Of a stretch of 64,000 nt of DNA, positions 24,385 to 31,629 are shown in pieces. Each line of letters begins with the position of its first letter. Position 1 is the stretch's first letter. The notes under the pieces were generated by a model. That model was not told where the DNA came from, did not search any database, and worked only from the letters and a program-made list of their open reading frames with translations. A program made the translations under genes and the position numbers. The DNA is from Eikenella exigua (GTDB lineage Bacteria; Pseudomonadota; Gammaproteobacteria; Burkholderiales; Neisseriaceae): assembly GCF_008805035.1 (NCBI RefSeq), contig NZ_CP038018.1, positions 558,001-622,000 on the forward strand. The letters run 5' to 3'.

Positions 24385-24821
24385 GCGCACTCCTTACCGT
24401 GCATCACGGTAATGGCGCACGGGAGAAATCAGGAAGAATAAATAAGGGAAAACAAAATCGGATGGGAACCGGAAGGATCCATAAGTTTGGCGCCCCAATC
24501 TGGCATCAATAGCAAACCGGCGTATTCTACACGTTTTTGCACTGAGGCGACAAACTGCTTTCAGGTAGCCTGCGGCAGGGAAATCATGCGCTATATCCAT
24601 ACATTTTATATGGCCAAACTTATGACATTGATTTAAATCAAAACTGTATGGAGGGCAAAGGGTTTTTGCTTGCGTTATTCTAATATAGAAAATCATTATC
24701 ATCATATACTATATTAGTAACATTATACTTTTTATCCTACTTACTTTGAATGTGGTAAGAATTTAGTTCTAATATGAGATGGTTTTACCTGCATTTTTAT
24801 GTATATTTCAGAGTACAATCT
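24385..24821. other. A+T-rich interval between mgtE and the nuo remnants
   Basis: No gene was recognised. It contains one uptake sequence (24560-24571), a Fur-box-like site (24682-24700) and a markedly A+T-rich stretch from about 24640. Presumably it once held the promoter of the lost nuo operon or of another lost gene. Confidence 0.5.
24682..24700. promoter_or_regulatory. Fur-box-like sequence
   Basis: AATATAGAAAATCATTATC matches 15 of 19 positions of the classical Fur consensus GATAATGATAATCATTATC, with a perfect right half. The only downstream coding sequence is the nuoA pseudogene, 120 bases away; mgtE starts 300 bases away on the other side. The match is by eye, and the surrounding DNA is A+T rich, which raises the chance of coincidence. 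Confidence 0.4.
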
Positions 24822-25193
24822 ATGTTGGCTAACTATTTTTCCGTACTTATCTTTAATTTTAGTTGGTCTGATTGCTGGCGTGCCGTGTATCCTGCTGGGC
24901 ACCAGGCGCCACCATGCCTGAAAAAGACCAGCCGTTTGAATGCGGCTTTGAGGAGTTTGAAAATGTGCGCATGAAGTTTGATGTGCGTTGTTGCTTGATG
25001 GTGATTTTGTTCATCCTGTTCGATTTGGAAGCAGAATTTATGATTCCATGGGCAGAGGTGTTCAAAGATTTGTTGGCGCAGTTGAGGAAGTTTGCCTTCT
25101 GGTCGATGTTTGTCTTCATCGTCGTGCTCGGCGTAGGCTTTGTGTATGAATGGAAAAAAAGAAGCACTGGAATGGGAGCAGAATGCATTCTGA
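24822..25193 (+). pseudogene. nuoA: NADH dehydrogenase I subunit A, frameshifted
   Basis: The start MLANYFSVLIF reads in one frame. LILVGLIAGVPCILLGTRR follows in a second. A third frame carries MPEKDQPFECGFEEFENVRM, KFDVRCCLMVILFILFDLE and IPWAEVFKD through GFVYEWKK. The final EALEWEQNAF is in yet another frame before TGA 25191. Together these give the complete order of NuoA with its conserved ECGFE and KFDVR motifs. At least three frameshifts and the ILFDLEAEF change (normally DLEIAF) show it is dead. It is the first gene of the usual nuoA-N operon. Confidence 0.9.
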
Positions 25194-25196
25194 ATT

Positions 25197-25430
25197 AAAG
25201 GGTTCATCATCCCCAGTGGGGATACTGTGCTCAACTATGTGTGCATTGGTTCGCTGTGGCCCGTAACCTTCGGCTTGGCTTGCTGCGGTGGAGATGACAC
25301 ACGCCGGTACAGCATCGTCTTCGAAAATCATCCCGACTTGTGCCACATTCTTGCCAACTACGGCTTCGTTGGCCACTACTTCTGCAAAGGCTTCTCTATT
25401 TCCGGTTATGTCAAAATGCGTTACGATTAA
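25197..25430 (+). pseudogene. nuoB'-'nuoC deletion fusion remnant
   Basis: From 25197 the frame reads KGFIIPSGDTVLNYVCIGSL, then WPVTFGLACC, the N-terminal NuoB region with the first two cluster-N2 cysteines. A frameshift then gives VEMTHAG. At about 25308 the sequence jumps to YSIVFENHPDLCHILANYGF and SISGYVKMRYD, which is the C-terminal part of NuoC (HPDLRRILTDYGF...SGYVEMRYD in intact relatives). So a deletion joined early nuoB to late nuoC, removing roughly the last two thirds of nuoB and most of nuoC. The fragment ends at a TAA at 25428. Confidence 0.88.
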
Positions 25431-25484
25431 ATCGAAAGACGCGTTATGCACTAAAAACATTCTAAACCGACATTAGGCAGGGCG

Positions 25485-25574
25485 ATGACTGCGGCCATGT
25501 ATCTGCTGTTGCTGGTGGCCTTGGTGTGTGCCAACCTGCTGTTTGTTATGCAGCGCTGGTTTGGCCTCAAAAGG
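25485..25574 (+). pseudogene. N-terminal stub of a DUF2818 membrane protein
   Basis: The frame from ATG 25485 reads MTAAMYLLLLVALVCANLLF, then VMQRWFGLK, the first membrane segment and the following basic turn of DUF2818. In betaproteobacteria this gene closes the nuo operon after nuoN. The similarity ends exactly where an uptake-sequence hairpin begins (25572), so the rest of the gene has been replaced. NuoD through nuoN are missing between this stub and the nuoC fragment. Confidence 0.75.
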
Positions 25575-25617
25575 CTACCTGAACTCCTTCGATTTGGCAG
25601 GAGTTCAGGTAGCCTTA
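25570..25617 (+). terminator. long uptake-sequence hairpin
   Basis: AAGGCTACCTGAACTCCT and AGGAGTTCAGGTAGCCTT form a perfect 18-bp stem with a 10-base loop (uptake sequences at 25572-25583 and 25604-25615). Pairing beyond the uptake 12-mers shows the two halves evolved as one hairpin. Confidence 0.8.
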
Positions 25618-25737
25618 AATCATGCTACATCATTTTGTTTTAATTCCGCCTTTTCATCCCACGGCGCACTGCGTATAATGCCGCCTCCGCAAACCATCAG
25701 CCCCGCAATTACGGGACACCTGAAAGAAGAACAAACC

Positions 25738-27063
25738 ATGAAAAAAGTTTATATTCGCACCTTCGGCTGCCAAATGAACGAATACGACAGCGACAAAATG
25801 CTCGCCGTCCTCGCTGAAGAACACGGCGGCATCGAGCAGGTTGCCGAGCCGGACAACGCCGACATCATCCTGTTTAACACCTGCTCCGTGCGCGAAAAAG
25901 CGCAGGAAAAAGTGTTTTCCGACCTCGGCCGCATCAAACCCATCAAACAGAAAAATCCCAATGTGATCATCGGTGTGTCAGGCTGCGTCGCCTCGCAGGA
26001 AGGCGCAGCAATTATTGAGCGCGCGCCTTATGTGGACGTGGTATTTGGCCCGCAAACCCTACACCGCCTGCCCAAAATGATTGTGGATAAAGAAACCACC
26101 GGCCATTCGCAGGTGGATATTTCCTTCCCCGAAATCGAAAAATTCGATCACCTGCCCCCCGCCCGTGTGGACGGCGGCAGCGCGTTTATCTCCATCATGG
26201 AAGGCTGCTCCAAATATTGCAGCTTCTGCGTGGTGCCCTACACACGCGGCGAAGAATTCTCCCGCCCGCTCAACGACGTGCTCACCGAAATCGCCGGCCT
26301 GGCACAGCAAGGTGTGAAAGAAATTAACCTGTTGGGGCAGAACGTGAACGCCTATCGCGGCGAAATGGACAACGGCGAAATCTGCGACTTTGCCGCCCTG
26401 CTGCGCATCGTCCACGAAATTCCCGGCATCGAACGGCTGCGTTTTACCACCAGCCACCCGCGCGAGTTTTCCGATGCCATCATCGAATGCTACCGCGACC
26501 TGCCTAAGCTGGTGTCGCACCTGCACCTGCCGATTCAGAGCGGTTCCGACCGCGTATTGAGCGCGATGAAACGCGGCTACACCGCCTTGGAATACAAATC
26601 CATCATCCGCAAACTGCGCGCCATCCGCCCCGACTTGTGTCTGAGCAGCGACTTCATCGTCGGCTTCCCCAGCGAAACCGAGCGCGAGTTCGAGCAAACC
26701 TTGAAACTAGTGAAAGACATCGCCTTCGATTTGAGCTTCGTCTTCATTTACAGCCCGCGCCCCGGCACGCCCGCCGCCAACCTGCCGGACGATACGCCTC
26801 ACGAAGAAAAAGTGCGCCGCCTCGAAGCCCTGAACGAAGTCATCGAAGCGGAAACCGCCCGCATCAACCAAACCATGCTCGGCACGGTGCAGCGCTGCTT
26901 GGTGGAAGGCGTGTCCAAAAAAGACCCCGACCAGATCCAAGCCCGCACGGCGAACAACCGCGTGGTGAATTTTACCGGCGACGTGTCGCTCATCAACCAA
27001 ATGGTAGAGATCGAAATCACCGAAGCCTTTACCTTCTCGCTGCGCGGCGAACTGGTAGAGTAA
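25738..27063 (+). CDS. miaB: tRNA-2-methylthio-N6-dimethylallyladenosine synthase
   Basis: MiaB is a radical-SAM methylthiotransferase that adds a methylthio group to i6A37 of tRNAs reading UNN codons. The 441-residue product has the N-terminal cluster-binding domain with Cys in FGCQMNEYDS, FNTCSVREKA and SGCVASQEG. The radical-SAM motif is CSKYCSFC (CxxxCxxC), and a C-terminal TRAM domain is present. A DUS-free leader with TATAAT at 25674-25679 precedes it. The ATG at 25738 follows GAAAGAAGAACAAACC. Upstream in-frame codons cross the nuo remnant and hairpin and are not part of the gene. Confidence 0.97.
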   Translation: MKKVYIRTFGCQMNEYDSDKMLAVLAEEHGGIEQVAEPDNADIILFNTCSVREKAQEKVFSDLGRIKPIKQKNPNVIIGVSGCVASQEGAAIIERAPYVDVVFGPQTLHRLPKMIVDKETTGHSQVDISFPEIEKFDHLPPARVDGGSAFISIMEGCSKYCSFCVVPYTRGEEFSRPLNDVLTEIAGLAQQGVKEINLLGQNVNAYRGEMDNGEICDFAALLRIVHEIPGIERLRFTTSHPREFSDAIIECYRDLPKLVSHLHLPIQSGSDRVLSAMKRGYTALEYKSIIRKLRAIRPDLCLSSDFIVGFPSETEREFEQTLKLVKDIAFDLSFVFIYSPRPGTPAANLPDDTPHEEKVRRLEALNEVIEAETARINQTMLGTVQRCLVEGVSKKDPDQIQARTANNRVVNFTGDVSLINQMVEIEITEAFTFSLRGELVE

Positions 27064-27068
27064 ATAAC

Positions 27069-27111
27069 AGGCTACCTGAAAAATGTTTGGCGAACGTTTT
27101 CAGATAGCCTG
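27069..27111 (+). terminator. degenerate uptake-sequence pair after miaB
   Basis: A perfect AGGCTACCTGAA (27069-27080) faces TTCAGATAGCCT (27099-27110), one base off. Inner pairing of ATGTTTGGCGAACGT extends the stem. Confidence 0.6.
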
Positions 27112-27163
27112 TCAGCATTTTAGGCGTACAATCACGCTTTTCGAGCATGTAGAAAGGGATGAC

Positions 27164-28654
27164 ATGATGAAATTCAAACCCGCCCTGTTGGCCGGTATCT
27201 TGGCGCTGGCTTGCGGCAGCGGTGCGGCAAAAACCATCGAAGTCAGCCAAGGGTACGGCCTCGATTTCCGCACTCAAAACTACACCCGCCAAAGCACCGT
27301 AGTAAACGGCCAAACCGTAGCCTATCGTGCCTATGAAAATATCGTGTATGTGGCTAATCCGGCCGACAGTGCTTATCAAACTATCAATATCTACATCCCC
27401 GAAGCCTATTTCAACGGCGGCAGCATCAATGGCTACACCGCGCAAACCGCGCCCATCTTCCTGCCCAACCAAATCGGCGGCTATATGCCGGCCAAAGCCG
27501 GTGTGCCGGGGAAGGGTGGTTTCGGCCCAAGCAAAGAAGGGCAGGTTGACGCCATGCAGGCTGCTTTGGCCAGAGGATATGTGGTGGCCTCGCCTGGTAC
27601 GCGCGGCCGCACCGCCGCCACCGGCAAAGCGCCTGCCGCGATTATTGATTTGAAAGCAGCCGTACGTTACCTGCGTTTCAACGATGCGGTGATGGCCGGA
27701 GATGCCGAAAAAATTATCTCCAACGGCACCAGCGCTGGCGGTGCTTTATCTGTGTTGCTCGGTGCCAGCGGCAATCAGGCCGACTACGAGCCCTATCTGC
27801 AACAGCTTGGTGCCGCTCCGGCCAAAGACCATATTTTCGCCGTTTCCGCCTATTGCCCGATTTCCATTTTAGATCATGCTGATGCTGCCTATGAATGGCA
27901 GTTTAATGGTGTGAATGACTACCAAAAAATGGATATTTCCATGATCGATTACCATGTTGAACGCAAATTGGTAAACGGCACGCTCACCAACGAGCAAATC
28001 CAAATTTCAGGTAGCCTTAAAGCCCAATTCCCAGCCTATGTGAACAGTCTGCACCTGCGTGATTCGCAAGGCCGGGCACTGCGGTTAGACGCGCAGGGCA
28101 ACGGCAGCTTCAAAAACTATGTTGCCTCCTTCCTGCGCTGTTCAGCCCAAAGCCAGCTGGATGCAGGCAAAGACTTGAGCAGCCGCAACTGGCTCACTAT
28201 CCGCAACGGCAAAGTGAGCGCAGTGGACTTTGCCGCCTATGCCCGCGCCGCCGGCCGCCAGAAAACACCGCCCGCTTTCGATGCGTTGGATTTGAGCAGC
28301 GGCGAAAATCAACTGTTCGGCACCGCTACCACCGACAAACAGCACTTCACTGCCTTCTCCTACCAACACCGTACCAATGCGCAAGCCACCCTGGCTGACC
28401 CGCATACTGTGAAGCTGATGAACCCGATGCACTACATTAGCCGGCACACCGTGCCACAGCATTGGCGCATCCGCGTTGGCACTGCCGATAGCGATACCTC
28501 GCTGGCCATAGCTGCTATCCTCACCGCCAAGCTGCAAAACAGCGGCAAACGGGTGGACTTCGCCCTGCCGTGGGACGTACCGCACAGCGGTGATTACGAC
28601 TTAGACGAACTGTTTGATTGGATGGATAAAACCGTACGCCGGCCGCGCGGCTAA
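27164..28654 (+). CDS. exported tannase-like (subtype B) esterase
   Basis: The 496-residue product has a signal peptide (MMKFKPALLAGILALACGSG, cleavage near AAK) and an alpha/beta hydrolase body. The nucleophile motif is SNGTSAGGALSVLLG, the GTSAGGA signature of bacterial tannases related to Lactiplantibacillus TanB. ASPGTRGRTAATGKAPAAII precedes it, and late motifs such as RVGTADSDTSLAIA and PWDVPHSGDYDLDELFDW resemble the family's Asp and His positions. Such enzymes hydrolyse galloyl or hydroxycinnamoyl esters; the actual substrate here is unknown. An uptake sequence at 28006-28017 is read in frame as ISGSL. AAAGGGATGAC precedes the start. No aromatic degradation genes adjoin. Confidence 0.82.
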   Translation: MMKFKPALLAGILALACGSGAAKTIEVSQGYGLDFRTQNYTRQSTVVNGQTVAYRAYENIVYVANPADSAYQTINIYIPEAYFNGGSINGYTAQTAPIFLPNQIGGYMPAKAGVPGKGGFGPSKEGQVDAMQAALARGYVVASPGTRGRTAATGKAPAAIIDLKAAVRYLRFNDAVMAGDAEKIISNGTSAGGALSVLLGASGNQADYEPYLQQLGAAPAKDHIFAVSAYCPISILDHADAAYEWQFNGVNDYQKMDISMIDYHVERKLVNGTLTNEQIQISGSLKAQFPAYVNSLHLRDSQGRALRLDAQGNGSFKNYVASFLRCSAQSQLDAGKDLSSRNWLTIRNGKVSAVDFAAYARAAGRQKTPPAFDALDLSSGENQLFGTATTDKQHFTAFSYQHRTNAQATLADPHTVKLMNPMHYISRHTVPQHWRIRVGTADSDTSLAIAAILTAKLQNSGKRVDFALPWDVPHSGDYDLDELFDWMDKTVRRPRG

Positions 28655-28659
28655 TCCCT

Positions 28660-28704
28660 TAGGCTACCTGAAAAATGTTCGACAGACGTTTTCAGGTAGC
28701 CTTT
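28660..28704 (+). terminator. uptake-sequence hairpin after the esterase gene
   Basis: AGGCTACCTGAA (28661-28672) faces TTCAGGTAGCCT (28691-28702), extended inward by AAAATGTTC and GACGTTTT pairing. Confidence 0.75.
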
Positions 28705-28814
28705 ATAACGCGTCAAACACAAAACAAAAGAGATAGAGGCTAGCTGAAAATTAAACCAGAGCCAGATCCCGTCAGAAACCTTTCAACCCTTTTCCCAACC
28801 CAACCCAAAACATC

Positions 28815-30152
28815 ATGCAATCCTTTCTAGACCGTTATTTCAAACTTTCCGAAAACAAAACCACCATCCGCACCGAGCTGATGGCGGGGCTCACCACCTT
28901 CCTCACCATGTGCTACATCGTCGTGGTGAATCCGCACACCCTGTCGCAGGCGGGGATGGATTTTGGCGCGGTGTTTGTGGCCACTTGTATTTCTGCCGCC
29001 ATCGGCTGCCTGATTATGGGCGCGTTGGCCAATTATCCGATTGCGCTGGCGCCCGGCATGGGGCTGAATGCCTATTTCACCTTCAGCGTGGTCAAAGGCA
29101 TGGGCGTGCCGTGGCAGGTGGCGCTGGCGGCGGTGTTTGTGTCTGGCATCATCTTTATTTTGTTCAGCTTTTTGAAAGTGCGCGAAATGCTGGTGAACGC
29201 GCTGCCGATGAGCCTGAAAATGGCGATTGCCGCCGGCATCGGCCTGTTTTTGGCGCTGATTGCACTCAAAGGCTCGGGCGTGGTGGTGGGCAATGAGGCC
29301 ACGCTGGTGCACATGGGCGAATTCCGCCTGCCGGTGGAAGGGCAGCCGGGTGTATATACGCCGAATTGGCCGATGCTCTTGGCGTTGCTGGGCTTTTTCA
29401 TCATCGTGGTGCTGGATTATTTCCGTGTGCGCGGTGCCATCATCATCGGCATTTTGGGCGTTACCCTGCTGGCTATGCCGCTGGGGCTTACCCGCTTCGA
29501 GCGTGTGGTGTCGGCCATTCCCAGCGTGGCGCCTACCTTTATGCAAATGGATTTTAATCATCTGTTTTCAGGTAGCCTGATTGCGGTAATTTTCGTATTT
29601 TTCCTGGTGGATTTGTTTGACAGCACCGGCACGCTGGTAGGCGTAGCGCACCGTGCCGGCCTGTTGGAAAACGGCAAGCTGCCGCGCCTGAAAAAAGCCC
29701 TGTTTGCCGATTCTGTGGCCATTGTGGCCGGTGCAGTGTTGGGTACTTCCTCTACCACGCCTTATGTGGAAAGCGCCTCTGGCGTGGCTGCGGGTGGCCG
29801 CACCGGGCTCACTGCCGTTACTGTGGGCGTGCTGATGCTTGCCTGCTTGTGGTTTTCGCCGCTGGCCGAAGCCGTGCCTGCCTTCGCCACCGCGCCGGCG
29901 CTGTTGTATATCGGCATCCACATGATGCGCTCGGCCACCGAAATCGACTGGCACGACATGACTGAAGCCGCCCCCGCTTTCCTTACCATGGTGTTTATGC
30001 CGTTTTCCTATTCGATTGCCGACGGCATCGCCATGGGCTTCATCAGCTATGCCTTGGTGAAACTGTGCTGCGGCCGATCCCACGACGTGCCGCCGATGGT
30101 GTGGGGCGTGGCCGTATTGTGGGCATTGAAATTCTGGTTCTTGGGCGCATAA
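28815..30152 (+). CDS. NCS2/AzgA-type purine permease
   Basis: The 445-residue product belongs to the AzgA-like branch of nucleobase carriers (adenine or hypoxanthine/guanine importers such as AdeP and GhxP of E. coli). Typical blocks are TIRTELMAGLTTFLTMCYIV, VVNPHTLSQAGMDFGAVFVA and PIALAPGMGLNAYFTFSVVK with the substrate loop. FDSTGTLVGVAHRAGLL carries the conserved FDT/S motif, and GTSSTTPYVESASGVAAGGR completes the set. About 12-14 membrane segments are expected. An uptake sequence (29567-29578) is translated as FSGSL in a loop before a membrane helix. Adenine versus hypoxanthine preference cannot be told by eye. Confidence 0.92.
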   Translation: MQSFLDRYFKLSENKTTIRTELMAGLTTFLTMCYIVVVNPHTLSQAGMDFGAVFVATCISAAIGCLIMGALANYPIALAPGMGLNAYFTFSVVKGMGVPWQVALAAVFVSGIIFILFSFLKVREMLVNALPMSLKMAIAAGIGLFLALIALKGSGVVVGNEATLVHMGEFRLPVEGQPGVYTPNWPMLLALLGFFIIVVLDYFRVRGAIIIGILGVTLLAMPLGLTRFERVVSAIPSVAPTFMQMDFNHLFSGSLIAVIFVFFLVDLFDSTGTLVGVAHRAGLLENGKLPRLKKALFADSVAIVAGAVLGTSSTTPYVESASGVAAGGRTGLTAVTVGVLMLACLWFSPLAEAVPAFATAPALLYIGIHMMRSATEIDWHDMTEAAPAFLTMVFMPFSYSIADGIAMGFISYALVKLCCGRSHDVPPMVWGVAVLWALKFWFLGA

Positions 30153-30176
30153 GGCAGGTTTGAATATTGGAGAGAA

Positions 30177-30207
30177 AAGGCTACTTGAAAAATTTCAGGT
30201 AGCCTTT
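30177..30207 (+). terminator. uptake-sequence hairpin after the purine permease
   Basis: AGGCTACTTGAA (30178-30189, one mismatch) faces TTCAGGTAGCCT (30194-30205), with a loop of four bases and a following T run. Confidence 0.75.
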
Positions 30208-30415
30208 TTGTATGTGTGGCAGAAATGAGAATGCAGGGGCGCTGCTGGTGGGTTTGCGCCCGTTTGGGGTGCGTTGGCTTGAAATGGCTGATGAAAAGTT
30301 TGCGGTTCAGGATAGAAAGACTACCTGAAAACATTTTGCCAATAGTCAAGAAGCTACCTGAAAGATCTAGCTTGGTTGAAGCTATGCTTTCAGGTAGCCT
30401 GTTTTTATAGCCTTG
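30208..30415. other. non-coding interval with uptake-sequence variants
   Basis: No gene is supported. One-mismatch uptake sequences occur near 30328 and 30351, and an exact reverse copy at 30389-30400; the latter two can form a hairpin. The Correia-like element follows. Confidence 0.5.
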
Positions 30416-30522
30416 TATAGCCAATCAACTTAACTTCCAATACCGCGTTGGCTCACCTTGCCGTACTAGCTGTACTGCCTGCAGCTCGCCGCCTTGTATC
30501 GATTGTCATTTAATTGGCTATA
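30416..30522. mobile_element. Correia-like miniature element (107 bp)
   Basis: This is the best preserved copy. It has perfect 10-bp inverted ends, TATAGCCAAT (30416-30425) and ATTGGCTATA (30513-30522). The core carries GCGTTGGCTCACCTTGCCGT, ACTAGCTGTACTGCC and GCTCGCCGCCTTGTA. TA flanks (…TTG TATAG / CTATA GC…) are consistent with TA target duplication. Length and ends match the short class of Neisseria Correia repeat enclosed elements. It lies just after the stop of the small secreted protein gene. Confidence 0.78.
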
Positions 30523-30538
30523 GCTACATCTGTCTGAA

Positions 30539-30904
30539 TCAATCATAACGGCGGCACTGAATATCCGAATCCGTGCAGAAAATCGCATTTTGCTCAGCTT
30601 GGCAGGCGCGGCGGACTTGGGCGCGGGCAAGGCCTTCATTGTGGCTGGTGGCCTCATAGGTTTTGCGGAACGGGGTAACGCTACACACATAAGCAGTATT
30701 GCGGCCTGCCCGGTGTTCAATGATGACTTCGCGCACGCCGCTGTTGCGGGAAGACTGATTGCGCTCCAGCACGGCAATACGCGCTTCCAAACTGGCAATG
30801 CGCCGCTCTAGCGTGCTAATACGCGCGGCATCATCGGCCGGTGCAGCATAGAGCACAGTGGGCAGGGTGGAGAGGGCAAGTAGGAGGGGAAGTAGGTTTT
30901 TCAT
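30539..30904 (-). CDS. small exported coiled-coil protein, unknown function
   Basis: The 121-residue product starts MKNLLPLLLALSTLPTVLYA, a signal peptide with likely cleavage after AAP. A short coiled coil follows with heptads in ARISTLERRIASLEARIAVL (residues about 28-50). The C-terminal part holds four cysteines (AYVCSVTPF, RRACQAEQNAIFCTDSDIQC) that could form two disulfides in the periplasm. I do not recognise the family. The ATG at 30904 is chosen over a longer frame whose extra codons cross an uptake sequence. Confidence 0.75.
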   Translation of the reverse strand: MKNLLPLLLALSTLPTVLYAAPADDAARISTLERRIASLEARIAVLERNQSSRNSGVREVIIEHRAGRNTAYVCSVTPFRKTYEATSHNEGLARAQVRRACQAEQNAIFCTDSDIQCRRYD

Positions 30905-31066
30905 GAAAATCCTTGAGTTGTGAAGGAAGTTATATTTCAGGTAGCCTTTCGGGGATGGGATACTACCTGAAAAATGGAAAATAAAACAGAGTGGGTGTAA
31001 ATAAATGAGTTTAGTGTTTTCCTGGCATGGGAGAATTGAAGCCACCCTACCGGTTTGGGCAACGCT

Positions 31067-31578
31067 TCAGTTTGGCAGGCGGCGGCAGGGGCATTGTGTC
31101 ATTTCTTTGCCGGTTTGGTCGTCGATTTGGGTTTGAAGCATGGTGTTGGTGTCAAGGCTGTCGATGTGCGGAGTGATGGTTTTGGCCTGGTGATCACTAT
31201 CGAGGATGATGGCGATGCGGTGCTCTATGTTGCGGAGCTCAGGATCGTTGCCGATGGCTTGGCGGATGGCAGCATCGTGCTGCGGGCGGGCATGGCTGCT
31301 ATTCCAGATGAAGGTTGGGGTGTCGTTGGACAGTTAGGTGCCGTTGTCGCTTTGCTGGGAACCGAAGTTGAGGCCTTAGCGGCAGAAGGTATAGTCGCCG
31401 ATGCAGCCAGCGTGGTGGTTGAGGCGTAGGGTGAGACTGTCGGTAACGGTGGCGTAGATGTCGGGGTATTCAGTGATGCAGCGCCAGTGGCCGCCGAGTT
31501 GGGCTTCGCTGATAGATGCAGCATGGGCGGCACTGAGGGTGGCAGTGAGGATAAGGTTGGTTTGGTGGGAGTTAGGTT
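31067..31578 (-). pseudogene. exported protein gene with two in-frame stop codons and no start
   Basis: On the minus strand one frame reads NLILTATLSAAHAASISEAQ, which looks like a signal peptide and cleavage site. It goes on through LGGHWRCITEYPDIYATVTD to a TAA at 31376-31378, then a second TAA at 31334-31336. After that come NDPELRNIEHRIAIILDSDH and finally EMTQCPCRRLPN before TGA at 31067-31069. The frame stays protein-like across both stops, and the 5' end runs into an uptake sequence without an ATG. It is a decayed gene of unknown family. Confidence 0.7.
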
Positions 31579-31629
31579 TCAGGTAGCCTGCTTCTTACCA
31601 CAGGCTACCTAAAACTGATGGATGCTGCT

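Noticed and set aside
24385..24640. Mg2+-sensing riboswitch in the mgtE leader
   Set aside because: No M-box-like conserved segments or clear alternative terminator were seen near the mgtE start.
25116..25460. Minus-strand frame of 114 codons over the nuoB'-'nuoC remnant
   Set aside because: The plus strand aligns with NuoB and NuoC in order, so the minus frame is a shadow.
25528..25737. In-frame extension of miaB upstream
   Set aside because: It crosses the DUF2818 stub and the uptake hairpin and is not conserved in MiaB.
31055..31429. Plus-strand 124-codon frame opposite the exported-protein pseudogene
   Set aside because: The minus strand shows a signal peptide and protein-like sequence through two stops; the plus frame has Val/Gly/Ala shadow composition.
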